Under the pieces are notes generated by a model. The model worked only from the letters and a program-made list of their open reading frames with translations. It was not told where the DNA came from and did no database searches. Made by a program: the position numbers and the translations under genes. This document shows, piece after piece, positions 33,947-42,213 of a DNA stretch of 64,000 nucleotides; the first letter of the stretch is position 1, and each line of letters begins with the position of its first letter. Source of the stretch: Chloroflexota bacterium (GTDB lineage: Bacteria; Chloroflexota; Anaerolineae; Anaerolineales; UBA11579); the NCBI GenBank assembly GCA_013112575.1, contig JABFGG010000005.1:85497-149496 (forward strand), read 5' to 3'.

Positions 33947-34337
33947 TTCGCAACCTGCTCCAGATAAGTTGCGCTTTTGGCTACGGCTATGTGGTTTGCT
34001 GATCGGTTTCTTGTTTTTGGTGTGGTTGCCTTTTGAGGATGTGGATGTAGTCTATACGATATCCCTTGCCATCGCCGTTGGAGCCTGGTTATTGCTGCGG
34101 TTGATTTACCAAAAGCAATACCATCTTTGGCAATTTGCGCTCTCCGGTTCAGTATTCGGGTTACTGGTATCCCCTTTAGCTCTGACCTTGATGGCCTTCA
34201 AAAGCAGCCTACATGCCCACGGTTTCAGTGACTTTGCACTTCCCCAGATAAGAACTGTTTTGGCTGCAACCCCCTGGTTCATCCTGGGTGGCTTACTTCT
34301 GGGGCTTGCGATCTACACACTAAACCGGCCAGCATAA
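33939..34337 (+). CDS. Small four-helix membrane protein of unknown function
   Basis: The 132-residue protein starts at ATG 33939, overlapping the last 8 bases of the histidine kinase gene; it lacks its own ribosome site, so it is probably translated by coupling. Four hydrophobic segments are visible: LWLRLCGLLIGFLFLVWLPF, VYTISLAIAVGAWLLLRLI, LWQFALSGSVFGLLVSPLAL and TPWFILGGLLLGLAIYTL. No family is recognised. Tight coupling suggests a role alongside the kinase, for example as a membrane accessory; that is inference. Confidence 0.65.
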   Translation: MLDSQPAPDKLRFWLRLCGLLIGFLFLVWLPFEDVDVVYTISLAIAVGAWLLLRLIYQKQYHLWQFALSGSVFGLLVSPLALTLMAFKSSLHAHGFSDFALPQIRTVLAATPWFILGGLLLGLAIYTLNRPA

Positions 34338-35102
34338 ATGCCAACTCAAAACTCGATCTACTATTACGCTTCAAAAGGTGGCTCTGCCACTAAGCCACCT
34401 GTGGTACTCATTCATGGCGCAGGTGGTGACCATAGCCACTTTCCACACACCGTTCGTCGCTTGCCCGGTTACCGTATCTTTGCCCTCGACTTGCCTGCGC
34501 ATGGCAAGTCCGGTGGATTGGGACAGCAAAACATTTCTGCCTACACCTGGCAGGTTCTGGATTGGATGCTTGACTTAGGCATCCCCCATGCGGTGTTTGT
34601 AGGCCATTCGATGGGTGGAGCAATTGCCCAGACCCTGGCGTTGGATCACACGGAACACGTGCTTGGCCTTGGTCTGTTTGGGACGGGGGCGCGCTTACGG
34701 GTCGGGCCAGAGCTGCTGGATAAACTCAGCCGGGAGAACACCTTTGAGGCCGCGGTAGACTTGATCAATTCTGGGTACTTCTCCGGGGAATTGGGACTGA
34801 CCATCCCGGTCAATGTCCGCGGCAAATTAGCCAAAACCCGCCCTCCGGTCGTGCATGGTGATTATCTGGCCTGCAATGAGTTCGACCGCATGGAGGAAAT
34901 CAAAAATATAAAAGTACCCACGCTGGTGGTGTGTGGCGAGAATGACCCTATGACCCCACCCAAGTATTCCCAATATCTGGCGGAAACCATCCCCAACGCA
35001 AAACTTGAACTCATTCCCAAATCCGCCCACTTGGCCATGCTGGAACAGCCTGACCTGGTAGCCAAAGTTTTAGAGAACTTTTTAGACTCCATCCCCTATT
35101 GA
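34338..35102 (+). CDS. Alpha/beta hydrolase
   Basis: The 254-residue protein is a canonical alpha/beta hydrolase: oxyanion VVLIHGAGGDHSHF, LDLPAHGKSGG, the nucleophile elbow FVGHSMGGAIAQ, the acid in VVCGENDPMTPP and the His in PKSAHLAMLEQP. All members of the triad are present. A cap domain of about 65 residues (130-190) sits between strands 6 and 7. It could be an esterase, lactonase or C-C hydrolase. The ATG follows the previous stop directly and shows no ribosome site, so coupling is likely. A TTGA overlap joins it to the next gene. Confidence 0.88.
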   Translation: MPTQNSIYYYASKGGSATKPPVVLIHGAGGDHSHFPHTVRRLPGYRIFALDLPAHGKSGGLGQQNISAYTWQVLDWMLDLGIPHAVFVGHSMGGAIAQTLALDHTEHVLGLGLFGTGARLRVGPELLDKLSRENTFEAAVDLINSGYFSGELGLTIPVNVRGKLAKTRPPVVHGDYLACNEFDRMEEIKNIKVPTLVVCGENDPMTPPKYSQYLAETIPNAKLELIPKSAHLAMLEQPDLVAKVLENFLDSIPY

Positions 35103-35887
35103 GGCGTGTCATCTCACAGATCGTATTTGGATTCCATTGGTTGCTCAACGCGGTGGCCTTCATCATCGAGTTGGTGTTTTGCATTCCCGTATTGGGACGC
35201 GCTGCTAAGTGGCTCTGGAATCTTGTTTTGTTGTTGCCAGGCATCATCAGTCTTATTGTTGATTTCATTCTAAACCTGGCCGGTATCCAACTCGAAAAGA
35301 AAATGCGGGTGGGTGTCATCGTGCTCAATGCCCCTGACGTGGGGAGGGTGGCCCAACCAGCTGAGATCATACAGGGTCTGACTTTTGCAGAACGCGTTTT
35401 CGCTGAACAGGCCAATGTAAAAATGGTCACCATAGTGGAAACTGCAACGATAGCTCCAGGGAACACAGCCCCCTGGCTACGTTATGAATCACATCCCAGC
35501 CCGCCTGCCATACTGAATGTACATTGCAACCTCTCGGCCGTATTGGAGGATCTATGGCTGGCTGGCGGTCATTTTGAATATTTCATGGCCACACGCTGGT
35601 TCGCTTCAAATTTTCGGCGCGTGTTTGGCCTGGGTTCTCCGCTGATCGTTTTTGTAGTCCGCGGCATAGAGAACTTCGGAGGCTGTTCATTAGGGCCTCT
35701 GTCTGATTACGTGACGATCGTACCCAACAGTCTGATATGCATTGCCCATGAGTTGGGCCATGCCTGCAACCTGCCGCATACAGAGGATCCGAGAAACTTG
35801 CTGCACCATGCCCGCTGCGATCAACCACAGCTTACACGTTGGCAAGTGGCCGTGCTCCGTGCTTCGCGTCACGTCTCTTACTTTTAA
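35099..35887 (+). CDS. Membrane-anchored metzincin-like protein
   Basis: The 262-residue protein appears to start at TTG 35099 (TTGA overlap with the previous stop); ATG 35303 is an alternative that would omit the two N-terminal hydrophobic segments. Near the C-terminus lies HELGHACNLPH, a metzincin zinc motif HExxHxxGxxH in which the usual Gly is Asn. It is followed by NLLHH, where other metzincins have a Met-turn (NLM), and by a conserved-looking tail, QVAVLRASRHVSYF. Zinc ligands and catalytic Glu are intact, so peptidase activity is possible. No propeptide is evident. The family is not recognised precisely. Confidence 0.65.
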   Translation: MRRVISQIVFGFHWLLNAVAFIIELVFCIPVLGRAAKWLWNLVLLLPGIISLIVDFILNLAGIQLEKKMRVGVIVLNAPDVGRVAQPAEIIQGLTFAERVFAEQANVKMVTIVETATIAPGNTAPWLRYESHPSPPAILNVHCNLSAVLEDLWLAGGHFEYFMATRWFASNFRRVFGLGSPLIVFVVRGIENFGGCSLGPLSDYVTIVPNSLICIAHELGHACNLPHTEDPRNLLHHARCDQPQLTRWQVAVLRASRHVSYF

Positions 35888-35897
35888 GGAAAGACAA

Positions 35898-36077
35898 ATG
35901 AAAAACACACTTTACGTTCTATCAGCCTTATTATTCTTTGTCGGCGTTGTATGGATTTTACAAGGCATCAACATCATCCCCGGCAGTTTTATGACCGGTC
36001 AGATCGAGTGGGCCTTTGCCGGAGCGGTCTGTGTCGTTGTAGGAGTCTTTGTGCTGCGCAACGCCCAAAGCCGTTAA
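35898..36077 (+). CDS. Small two-helix membrane protein (59 residues)
   Basis: ATG 35898 is preceded by AAGGA at proper spacing and gives a 59-residue protein with two hydrophobic segments (LYVLSALLFFVGVVWILQGI and WAFAGAVCVVVGVFVLRN) and a short polar loop with a Pro-Gly turn. The longer open frame begins inside the metzincin-like gene and is not needed. Such small proteins with the QGINIIPGSFM loop are common in bacterial genomes; function unknown. Confidence 0.7.
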   Translation: MKNTLYVLSALLFFVGVVWILQGINIIPGSFMTGQIEWAFAGAVCVVVGVFVLRNAQSR

Positions 36078-36080
36078 GCC

Positions 36081-37283
36081 TTGACTTTCATCCGATCCGC
36101 TCCAAAGAAGCCTGTCAAGCTGCAACTGCGCCGTGACCTCGTGCGCAGCATCAAACGCGGGCATGCTTGGGTGTATGCCGATGCACTGCGAAGCAAACCT
36201 GACGCGCCACCAGGCTCCCAGGCTATCTTATTGGACAACCGCGGCGGCCGCGAGATCGCACGCGGCATTTATGACCCCGCGGGAGCAATCACCTTACGCA
36301 TCGCCAGTACACAACGCGGCGAGACTTTAGATAATGAATGGGCGGAAAAGCGCATGTCGTATACTTTGGCTATGCGCAAACAGCTATTTGATGAAGATAC
36401 AAGCTCCTATCGCCTCTTTAATGGAGAGGGCGACGGCCTGCCGGGGCTGGTGTGTGACGTTTACGGCAAGGCCGCAGTGCTAAAGGCGGATGGCCCTGCC
36501 GCCCAGGCTTTCTGGGATCTAACTGGCATTGCCCACTGGTTAGTTGAGCAGCTTGAACTGGACCTTGTGTACGAACGCTTCCGCGACAAATCGGGTGGGC
36601 GTGGGCAAATCCTTATTGGAAAGGTCCCAGATGAACCCATCCCTTTTGTGGAGCATGGTTTGCAGTTCACTGCCGACCTTGTACGAGGCCAAAAAACAGG
36701 GTTCTTCCTGGATCAACGCGACAACCGGCAACGCATTCAAGCCTTTAGCCAAAATAAACGCGTACTCAATGTATTTGGCTACACAGGTGGGTTCTCGGTA
36801 TATGCCGGTGTGGCGGGTGCCTCTCATGTCACCACAGTAGATTTGGCGAAACCCGCTCTCAAAGCTGCCGAAAAGCACTGGCACATTAACAAACTTGAAC
36901 CTGACAAACACATCACGATCGCTGCTGACGCCTTTGAATACCTGGAGGAAGCTGCCAGGCAGAATCAATCCTGGGACCTGGTTATTCTTGATCCCCCATC
37001 TTTTGCCCCTTCAAAAGACAAATTGCCCCAAGCGCGCAAGGCCTACCAGAAGCTGATTGCTGCCGGGGCACAGGTCACCAGCCCTGGCGGCATCCTGGCA
37101 GCCGCTTCATGTTCCAGCCATGTAGATCGAGATACATTTTTGCAATTGTGCGAAGAAGGGGTTTCAAAAGCCCGCCGAAAAGCCATCACCCTCGGCATCC
37201 ACGGACAACCAGCCGACCACCCCGCCCCCCTCGTTATGCCGGAGTTGCACTATCTGAAATTCGTGCTGTTACAATTGGATTGA
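36081..37283 (+). CDS. Class I SAM-dependent rRNA methyltransferase, RlmI-like
   Basis: The 400-residue protein has an N-terminal PUA domain (LRRDLVRSIKRGHAWVYADAL) for RNA binding. A central RlmI-type linker holds LFNGEGDGLPGLVCDVYG. A C-terminal Rossmann methyltransferase follows: the SAM motif NVFGYTGGFSVYAGVAGA, the motif LVILDPPSFAPSK, and AASCSSHVDRDTF, which carries a Cys at the position used by m5C enzymes. RlmI methylates a cytosine of 23S rRNA. The start codon is TTG 36081 without a clear ribosome site, 3 bases after the previous gene; this start is uncertain. Confidence 0.88.
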   Translation: MTFIRSAPKKPVKLQLRRDLVRSIKRGHAWVYADALRSKPDAPPGSQAILLDNRGGREIARGIYDPAGAITLRIASTQRGETLDNEWAEKRMSYTLAMRKQLFDEDTSSYRLFNGEGDGLPGLVCDVYGKAAVLKADGPAAQAFWDLTGIAHWLVEQLELDLVYERFRDKSGGRGQILIGKVPDEPIPFVEHGLQFTADLVRGQKTGFFLDQRDNRQRIQAFSQNKRVLNVFGYTGGFSVYAGVAGASHVTTVDLAKPALKAAEKHWHINKLEPDKHITIAADAFEYLEEAARQNQSWDLVILDPPSFAPSKDKLPQARKAYQKLIAAGAQVTSPGGILAAASCSSHVDRDTFLQLCEEGVSKARRKAITLGIHGQPADHPAPLVMPELHYLKFVLLQLD

Positions 37284-37299
37284 TCAGGAGGAGGTCGTC

Positions 37300-38064
37300 A
37301 TGAGGATTCGATTCTCGTATTTAGCTGTCCTGGCATTTATGCTGAGTGCCTGTAACCTGCCTTTTGCCCCCCCGACACCCACGCCAACTCTGACGCCCAG
37401 CGCCACAGCAACCGAAACCCCCGTTCCCCCGACAGATACCCCCACGCCTGAACCTAGCGTTACTGCCACAGAAACAGCTATCCCCACAGATACGCTCTCA
37501 CCTACGCCTGAATTTTCACCGACCCCAGAGTTCTCTCCCACGCCCAAGCCGCTGACGGCTACCGCCACCGGCAACGCCTTCTGTCGCTGGGGGCCGGACG
37601 TGGATTACATTCAATCTTACGTGATTCCCGAAGGGCAAATGGTAGCCGTTGAAGGGCGCAACTTCGCCAGCACCTGGATCTATGTACAATCCCCGGATAT
37701 CAATTGGAAATGTTGGGTGGCCACATCTACCTTTGAACTTAGCGGCGATGTCGAGCAAGTCGAGTTCCGCATCATCGGCCTGCCCATCAATGATGAAGTG
37801 CAGGCACCTAATGGGGTCAGCGCGGTGCGCAACGGCAACCAGGTCACCATTTCCTGGAATGCGGTACAACCCGCCCTGCAATTACAGTACCTGATCGAAG
37901 CGCGCATTTGCCGCAATGGTTTATTCCTGGAGGATGCTTTTGCCACCACCAATACGTCTATCACCATCCAGGATGATACGAATTGCACAAACCCCTCATC
38001 TGCCGAATTACGGGCCAGCAATAAGCTGGGTTATTCTCCTGCGGTAACGGTTCCCTGGCCGTAA
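37300..38064 (+). CDS. Lipoprotein with Pro/Thr linker, SH3b-like and FnIII-like regions
   Basis: CAGGAGGAGG precedes the ATG. The 254-residue product has a lipoprotein signal ending in the lipobox MLSAC (Cys19 region) and a linker of about 70 residues built of Thr, Pro, Ser and Glu. An SH3b-like segment follows (ATGNAFCRWGPDVDYIQSY to KCWVATSTFELSG). A fibronectin-III-like domain (PNGVSAVRNGNQVTISWNAV to the C-terminus) ends the protein. It is an extracellular lipid-anchored binding protein by inference. Its CRWGPDVDY and WKCWV elements resemble the NCRxGPGxPY and NCWLW elements of the tandem lipoproteins at 39041-44022, so it may be a diverged relative. Confidence 0.8.
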   Translation: MRIRFSYLAVLAFMLSACNLPFAPPTPTPTLTPSATATETPVPPTDTPTPEPSVTATETAIPTDTLSPTPEFSPTPEFSPTPKPLTATATGNAFCRWGPDVDYIQSYVIPEGQMVAVEGRNFASTWIYVQSPDINWKCWVATSTFELSGDVEQVEFRIIGLPINDEVQAPNGVSAVRNGNQVTISWNAVQPALQLQYLIEARICRNGLFLEDAFATTNTSITIQDDTNCTNPSSAELRASNKLGYSPAVTVPWP

Positions 38065-38125
38065 CTCGAACAAATGTTTCGTGTTATTGCTAAAAATCAG
38101 TTTCCTATTTTGAAGGAGGAAGAAA

Positions 38126-38527
38126 ATGCCCCCATTTGATATCAATTGGATCGGCGTAATTATTGCCCTGGTGGTCAACATGATCATCGGTGCGGTGTGG
38201 TATGGCGTATTTGCCAACCCGTGGATGGCTGCCATTGGCAAAACGCGTGAAGAAATCGAGGGTGACCAGGACTGGCGCGCCTATGGCGTGGCCGGGCTAA
38301 ACTCGCTGATTATGCCAATCGTGATGGGCTTTGTATTGAACTGGGCGGGTGCATCGGGGATTGGCGCGGGTCTCACAGTTGGCTTCATCGTTTGGCTGGG
38401 TTTTATGGCCATGCCGGTTGCAACCAACTACGCCTTTGCGGGCCAACCCCGTAATTTATGGTTCATCGATGCGGGTTATCACCTGGTCAGTTTCCTGGTA
38501 ATTGGTGGGTTGCTGGGCGCGTTGTAA
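38126..38527 (+). CDS. DUF1761 family membrane protein
   Basis: The 133-residue protein has four hydrophobic segments and matches DUF1761. The match includes an INWIGVIIALVVNMIIGAVWYGVFANPWMAAIG start, a central cytoplasmic loop, LTVGFIVWLGFMAMPVATNYAF, and a final helix after NLWFIDAGYHLVSF. AAGGAGGA precedes the ATG. A strong terminator follows, so it is the end of a transcription unit. Function of the family is unknown. Confidence 0.85.
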   Translation: MPPFDINWIGVIIALVVNMIIGAVWYGVFANPWMAAIGKTREEIEGDQDWRAYGVAGLNSLIMPIVMGFVLNWAGASGIGAGLTVGFIVWLGFMAMPVATNYAFAGQPRNLWFIDAGYHLVSFLVIGGLLGAL

Positions 38528-38550
38528 CTATCTATAGTCTATTATTACAA

Positions 38551-38578
38551 AAGGGCTGCCGGGGCAGCCCTTTTTTTA
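38551..38578 (+). terminator. Rho-independent terminator after the DUF1761 gene
   Basis: The arms AAGGGCTGC and GCAGCCCTT with a four-base loop run into TTTTTTTA. It lies 23 bases after the stop codon. Confidence 0.92.
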
Positions 38579-38580
38579 TA

Positions 38581-39040
38581 GCGGTGTTCCGTGAAGTTCA
38601 TCACGTTGGTGTTTTAGAGGGGGGGGGGTACTAGTACTTGTCTGACAAGTATGGTTGGCTTGATTGGAGAATAAACTGCCACCGGACGATACGCCCTGAT
38701 GAAGGGCAATTTTTGAGAGAAATAAGCCCATCTTTCCAGACACTGCCATTTCTAGAGTGCGATGAAGTAAATGGCTTTTTACACGGGCGAAGCATGCTTC
38801 GCCCCTACCCCAGACATCTTTAGGGGCAGAGTAGCCATCAAGTTCACCGCTCTCCATTCCTGGGGAGTGCTGAATTATGTGGCTTTTTTGCACGGGCGAG
38901 AGGCCTTGCGCCCCTACACCAACTATCTTAGGGGCAGTGGTAACCATCAAGGTCATTACTCTCCATTCCTGCACAAATTGGAATAATTAGGATAAATAAA
39001 GTACGATACAATCGTCCATTCACAATTCACCGGAGGAGAA
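38581..39040. repeat. Intergenic region with two tandem ~108-base repeats
   Basis: This gap of about 460 bases contains a G10 run (38619-38628) and two direct repeats of about 108 bases starting near 38771 and 38879 (GGCTTTTT recurs 108 bases apart). Each carries an inverted repeat: 38785-38804, GGGCGAAGCATGCTTCGCCC, a perfect 20-base palindrome; and 38894-38913, an imperfect variant. Both are followed by TAGGGGCAG and ACCATCAAG/GCCATCAAG elements. A third copy is at 49872-49953. A TACAAT -10-like box at 39007-39012 may serve the first tandem lipoprotein gene. Confidence 0.8.
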
Positions 39041-39916
39041 ATGCGCTACAGACTCGTCGCCAGCCTGTTCGTTTTAACTGTCCTTGTAACCGCCTGCAAC
39101 CTGCCTGGGAGCGAAAATATCTCGGAAGAGGATGCGGTGCGTTTTGCGCAGGAAACCCTGCAAGCGCAGTTGGCTGCTGAGAACCAGCAGCAAGCACAAG
39201 ATCAAGCCGCACCTCCGGCTGACCAGGCCCCTGCCGACCAGCCACCGGCTGGAGACACGACGCCTCCCACAGAAACGCCCATCCCCGCTACACCTACTAT
39301 CACGCTGACGCCCACCTCAGCGGTGCCGATGGTCTCGGTAACCACAGCCACCAACTGCCGCAACGGCCCCGGCATTCCCTACGACATTGTGGGTTCACTG
39401 AGCCCCGGCCAGAATGGGAATATCGCAGCCCAATCCTCGGTCAATAATTACGTACTGATCCAGAATCCGGCAGGCGGACCCAATTGCTGGCTATGGCTGC
39501 AGCACGCCACCATCACAGGTGACATCAGCGGACTGCCGGTTGTCACACCACCACCGTCACCAACGCCTACATTCACACCTACCCCGACAATCGACTGGTC
39601 GGGGGCCTGGAACCATTCTGATGATGGTGGCGGCCCCTATACGATGAATATCACCGTCACCGGCAATTCGCTCTCCGGCGCCTTTACAGCCGGGAACAAT
39701 TTCACAATTTCGGGGACTATCAGTGCAGATGGCATGAGTGTTAGCGGCACGATAACCGACACTACTCTTGCCACGAGCGGCCCATTCACCTGGTTCATTG
39801 TTCCAGGCAGCAACAATAACCAATTCAACGGCAATGGAGATATTGGAGCTGGTAGTTTCGGTTGGTGTGGCTGGCGCAATGGCGCCGCTATGCCTGTGCC
39901 CTGCGCAAACCCATAA
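39041..39916 (+). CDS. Tandem SH3b lipoprotein, copy 1
   Basis: GGAGGAG precedes the ATG. The 291-residue product has a lipobox VTAC (Cys19), a short predicted helix ISEEDAVRFAQETLQAQ (27-43) and a Gln/Pro linker. An SH3b-like domain (about 97-166) contains ATNCRNGPGIPYDIVG and NCWLWLQHATITG. A second linker of Pro/Thr/Ser (167-183) leads to a C-terminal beta-rich domain (184-291) with DWSGAW, MNITVTGNSLSGAF, SADGMSVSGTI and the closing WCGWRNGAAMPVPC. The NC...NC pair may form a disulfide. It founds an array of six related genes. Function is unknown; extracellular binding is inferred. Confidence 0.85.
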   Translation: MRYRLVASLFVLTVLVTACNLPGSENISEEDAVRFAQETLQAQLAAENQQQAQDQAAPPADQAPADQPPAGDTTPPTETPIPATPTITLTPTSAVPMVSVTTATNCRNGPGIPYDIVGSLSPGQNGNIAAQSSVNNYVLIQNPAGGPNCWLWLQHATITGDISGLPVVTPPPSPTPTFTPTPTIDWSGAWNHSDDGGGPYTMNITVTGNSLSGAFTAGNNFTISGTISADGMSVSGTITDTTLATSGPFTWFIVPGSNNNQFNGNGDIGAGSFGWCGWRNGAAMPVPCANP

Positions 39917-39940
39917 GAATACGCTCTGAGGAGTGAATCA

Positions 39941-40819
39941 ATGAAGCACTATAGACTCATCGCCAGCCTCTTCGTTTTAACTATTCTTCTGACCGCCTGC
40001 AACCTGCCCGGGGGCGAGAATATCTCGGAAGAGGATGCGGTGCGCTTTGCGCAGGAAACCCTGCAAGCGCAGATGGATGCCCAAAACCAGCAGCAAGCAC
40101 AAGATCAAGCCGCACCTCCGGCCGATCAACCGCCAGCGGCCCAGCCACCTGCCGGAGATGCTGCAACCCCGACCGAAACGCTTATCCCGGCTACTCCTAC
40201 CATCACTCTGACACCGACCTCGGCAGTGCCGATGGTTTCGGTAAGCACGGCCACCAACTGCCGCAACGGCCCCGGCATTCCCTACGACATTGTGGGCTCA
40301 CTCAGCCCCGGTCAAAATGGGAACATCGCGGCCCAATCCTCGGTCAATAATTACGTCTTGATCCAAAATCCCGCAGGCGGGCCCAACTGCTGGTTGTGGC
40401 TGCAGCATGCCACCATCACCGGTGACATCAGCAGCCTGCCAGTTGTAACACCGCCGCCTTCACCCACCCCTACCTTCACCCCCACTCCAGAGATCGATTG
40501 GACCGGGACATGGAATACAGATGCGGACGGCGCGGTTACCATGAACATTACCCAGACAGGCAACTCGGTTTCAGGCAGCGGAACGGGTGGTGGAGTCACT
40601 GTGACGATCAATGGCACGGTCAGCGCCAATGGCATGACCGTTTCAGGCACGTACAGCACAAACCTGGGAGGCAGCGGCTCATTTACCTGGCAATTGATCG
40701 GGGGATCAATGGACCAGTTCAATGGCAACTACCAACAAACGCTACCAGCTGCCGGAAATGGCCCATGGTGTGGTGGACGCAATGGCGCGGGCCTGCCTGC
40801 TACATGCCTGGGGCCGTAA
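39941..40819 (+). CDS. Tandem SH3b lipoprotein, copy 2
   Basis: The 292-residue product is closely related to copy 1 over the signal, helix (ISEEDAVRFAQETLQAQMDA), first linker and SH3b domain. The SH3b part, including ATNCRNGPGIPYDIVGSLSP, is nearly identical at DNA level. The C-terminal domain (about 184-292) diverges: DWTGTWNTDADGAVTMNIT with SVSGSGTGGGVTV, and ends WCGGRNGAGLPATC. Lipobox LLTAC. The high similarity of the 5' two thirds and divergence of the last third suggest recent duplication or gene conversion with selection on the C-terminal domain. It starts 25 bases after copy 1, with GAGGAG upstream. Confidence 0.85.
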   Translation: MKHYRLIASLFVLTILLTACNLPGGENISEEDAVRFAQETLQAQMDAQNQQQAQDQAAPPADQPPAAQPPAGDAATPTETLIPATPTITLTPTSAVPMVSVSTATNCRNGPGIPYDIVGSLSPGQNGNIAAQSSVNNYVLIQNPAGGPNCWLWLQHATITGDISSLPVVTPPPSPTPTFTPTPEIDWTGTWNTDADGAVTMNITQTGNSVSGSGTGGGVTVTINGTVSANGMTVSGTYSTNLGGSGSFTWQLIGGSMDQFNGNYQQTLPAAGNGPWCGGRNGAGLPATCLGP

Positions 40820-40842
40820 ATTCAAACTATTTGGAGAAATAA

Positions 40843-41727
40843 ATGAAGCACTATAGACTCGTCGCTACTATATTCATTCTCGCCCTATTGGTTGGAGCTT
40901 GCAACCTGCCTGGGGGCGGCACGATCTCGGAAGCCGATGCAGTGCGCTTTGCTCAGGAAACCCTGCAAGCGCAGCTCGATGCGGGTGAAGTTCAGCCGCA
41001 AGAACAGGCTCAAGCTCCTGAGGATCAAGCCCCAGCCGACCAGCCGCCTGCTGGGGATACAGCTCCCCCAACCGAGACGCCCATCCCGGCTACCCTTACT
41101 ATCACGCTGACACCTACTTCGGCTGTGCCCATGGTCTCGGTCAGCACAGCCACGAACTGCCGTACCGGCCCCGGTGTACCCTATGCCATCACTGGCGCCC
41201 TCAGCCCGGGCCAAAATGGTATTGTGGCCGCACAATCATCAGTCAATAATTACGTGCTGATACAGAACCCCAGCGGCGGGGCTAACTGCTGGCTGTGGCT
41301 GCAACACGCCACCATCACCGGGGACATAAGCGGCTTGCCAGTGGTAACACCCCCGCCTTCACCAACACCGACATTCACTCCAACCCCAATGATCGACTGG
41401 TCAGGTTCCTGGATGCTTGATAATGACAATGGCTTCGGCAGCTACCCATTGGTGATCACCCAAACTGGAAATTCAATTTCAGCGGTTGCTACAGCAGCGG
41501 GGGAAACAGCCACGATAACGGGGACCGTCAGCGCTGACGGGAGAACAGTTACTGCCACGTGGTCAAACACTTTGGGGGAAAGTGGCACCCTCACCTGGCA
41601 GTTAGTGCCAGGGACTGTGGACCAATTCACCGGAAATGCCCAAATAACAGTTCCTGGACCTGGCAGCCAGGCGAGTTGTGGTTTTCGAAATGGGGCCGGA
41701 AAACCCAATCCCTGCCTGGGGCCGTAA
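40843..41727 (+). CDS. Tandem SH3b lipoprotein, copy 3
   Basis: The 294-residue product keeps the same architecture: lipobox LVGAC, helix ISEADAVRFAQETLQAQ, Gln/Pro linker, SH3b (ATNCRTGPGVPYAITGALSP, then NCWLWLQHATITG), Pro/Thr linker and C-terminal domain (DWSGSWMLDNDNGF, VITQTGNSIS, VSADGRTVTA, ending ASCGFRNGAGKPNPC). Compared with copies 1 and 2 the linker and C-terminal domain vary most. TTTGGAGAAATAA precedes the ATG, 23 bases after the stop of copy 2, so the genes are very likely cotranscribed. Confidence 0.85.
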   Translation: MKHYRLVATIFILALLVGACNLPGGGTISEADAVRFAQETLQAQLDAGEVQPQEQAQAPEDQAPADQPPAGDTAPPTETPIPATLTITLTPTSAVPMVSVSTATNCRTGPGVPYAITGALSPGQNGIVAAQSSVNNYVLIQNPSGGANCWLWLQHATITGDISGLPVVTPPPSPTPTFTPTPMIDWSGSWMLDNDNGFGSYPLVITQTGNSISAVATAAGETATITGTVSADGRTVTATWSNTLGESGTLTWQLVPGTVDQFTGNAQITVPGPGSQASCGFRNGAGKPNPCLGP

Positions 41728-41752
41728 ACGCATGCTTTTGATGAGCGAAAGA

Positions 41753-42187
41753 ATGATGAAGAAGATCGTTTTTCCTTTGGTTTTGCTGATGAGCTTAGTC
41801 GCATGCACGGGCGCGCAAGCACCTGTACCCACTCCTACTCGAACCCCCGTGATCGTATCGGCCATGAACTGGTATGGAACCTGGGAGGTAAAACTCAATG
41901 GGGATAGCTTTTCTATGGTGGTGGAACGAACAGGCAACCTGATCGTTGCCTGGGCCATCGAACCACCCGGTTTGAGATTTGATTTCGTTGGTACAGTCAG
42001 TGAGGATGATTCCACCGTAACCGGAACATACGTAACGTCTGGAGGGGCAGACGGGACGTTTGGATGGCAACTGCTAGATGGAAGCATTAATCAATTTCAT
42101 GGATTTGTAGATGGCGGCAATGGCCCCGGGCCATATTGCGGCTGGCGCAATACTAACCCCATGCCCGATCCTTGCTTAGGGCCGTAA
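41753..42187 (+). CDS. Tandem lipoprotein, copy 4, lacking the SH3b domain
   Basis: The start is placed at ATG 41753 by alignment of the signal peptide with copy 5 (MKKIVFPLVLLMSLVAC against KKIVFHLALLIILAAC); other in-frame ATGs lie at 41732, 41741 and 41756. The 144-residue product has the lipobox LVAC and a very short linker (PVPTPTRTPV). It passes directly into the C-terminal beta-rich domain: MNWYGTWEV, MVVERTGNLIVAW, VSEDDSTVTGTYV, DGSINQFHGFV, ending YCGWRNTNPMPDPC. The helix and SH3b domain are missing, showing that the C-terminal domain can stand alone. Confidence 0.75.
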   Translation: MMKKIVFPLVLLMSLVACTGAQAPVPTPTRTPVIVSAMNWYGTWEVKLNGDSFSMVVERTGNLIVAWAIEPPGLRFDFVGTVSEDDSTVTGTYVTSGGADGTFGWQLLDGSINQFHGFVDGGNGPGPYCGWRNTNPMPDPCLGP

Positions 42188-42213
42188 GCGTAAACTTTTC
42201 AGGAGTGTACATA

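Noticed and set aside
38619..38628. G10 run considered as a phase-variation switch
   Set aside because: It lies in repeat-bearing intergenic DNA more than 400 bases before the next gene and is in no promoter spacer or coding frame.
38771..38986. Open frame across the tandem repeats, similar to one at 49873-50076
   Set aside because: The similarity is explained by the DNA repeat itself; the frames have no ribosome site and end at unrelated places.
38771..38986. CRISPR-like array because of repeated units
   Set aside because: There are only two ~108-base direct repeats without spacers and no cas genes.
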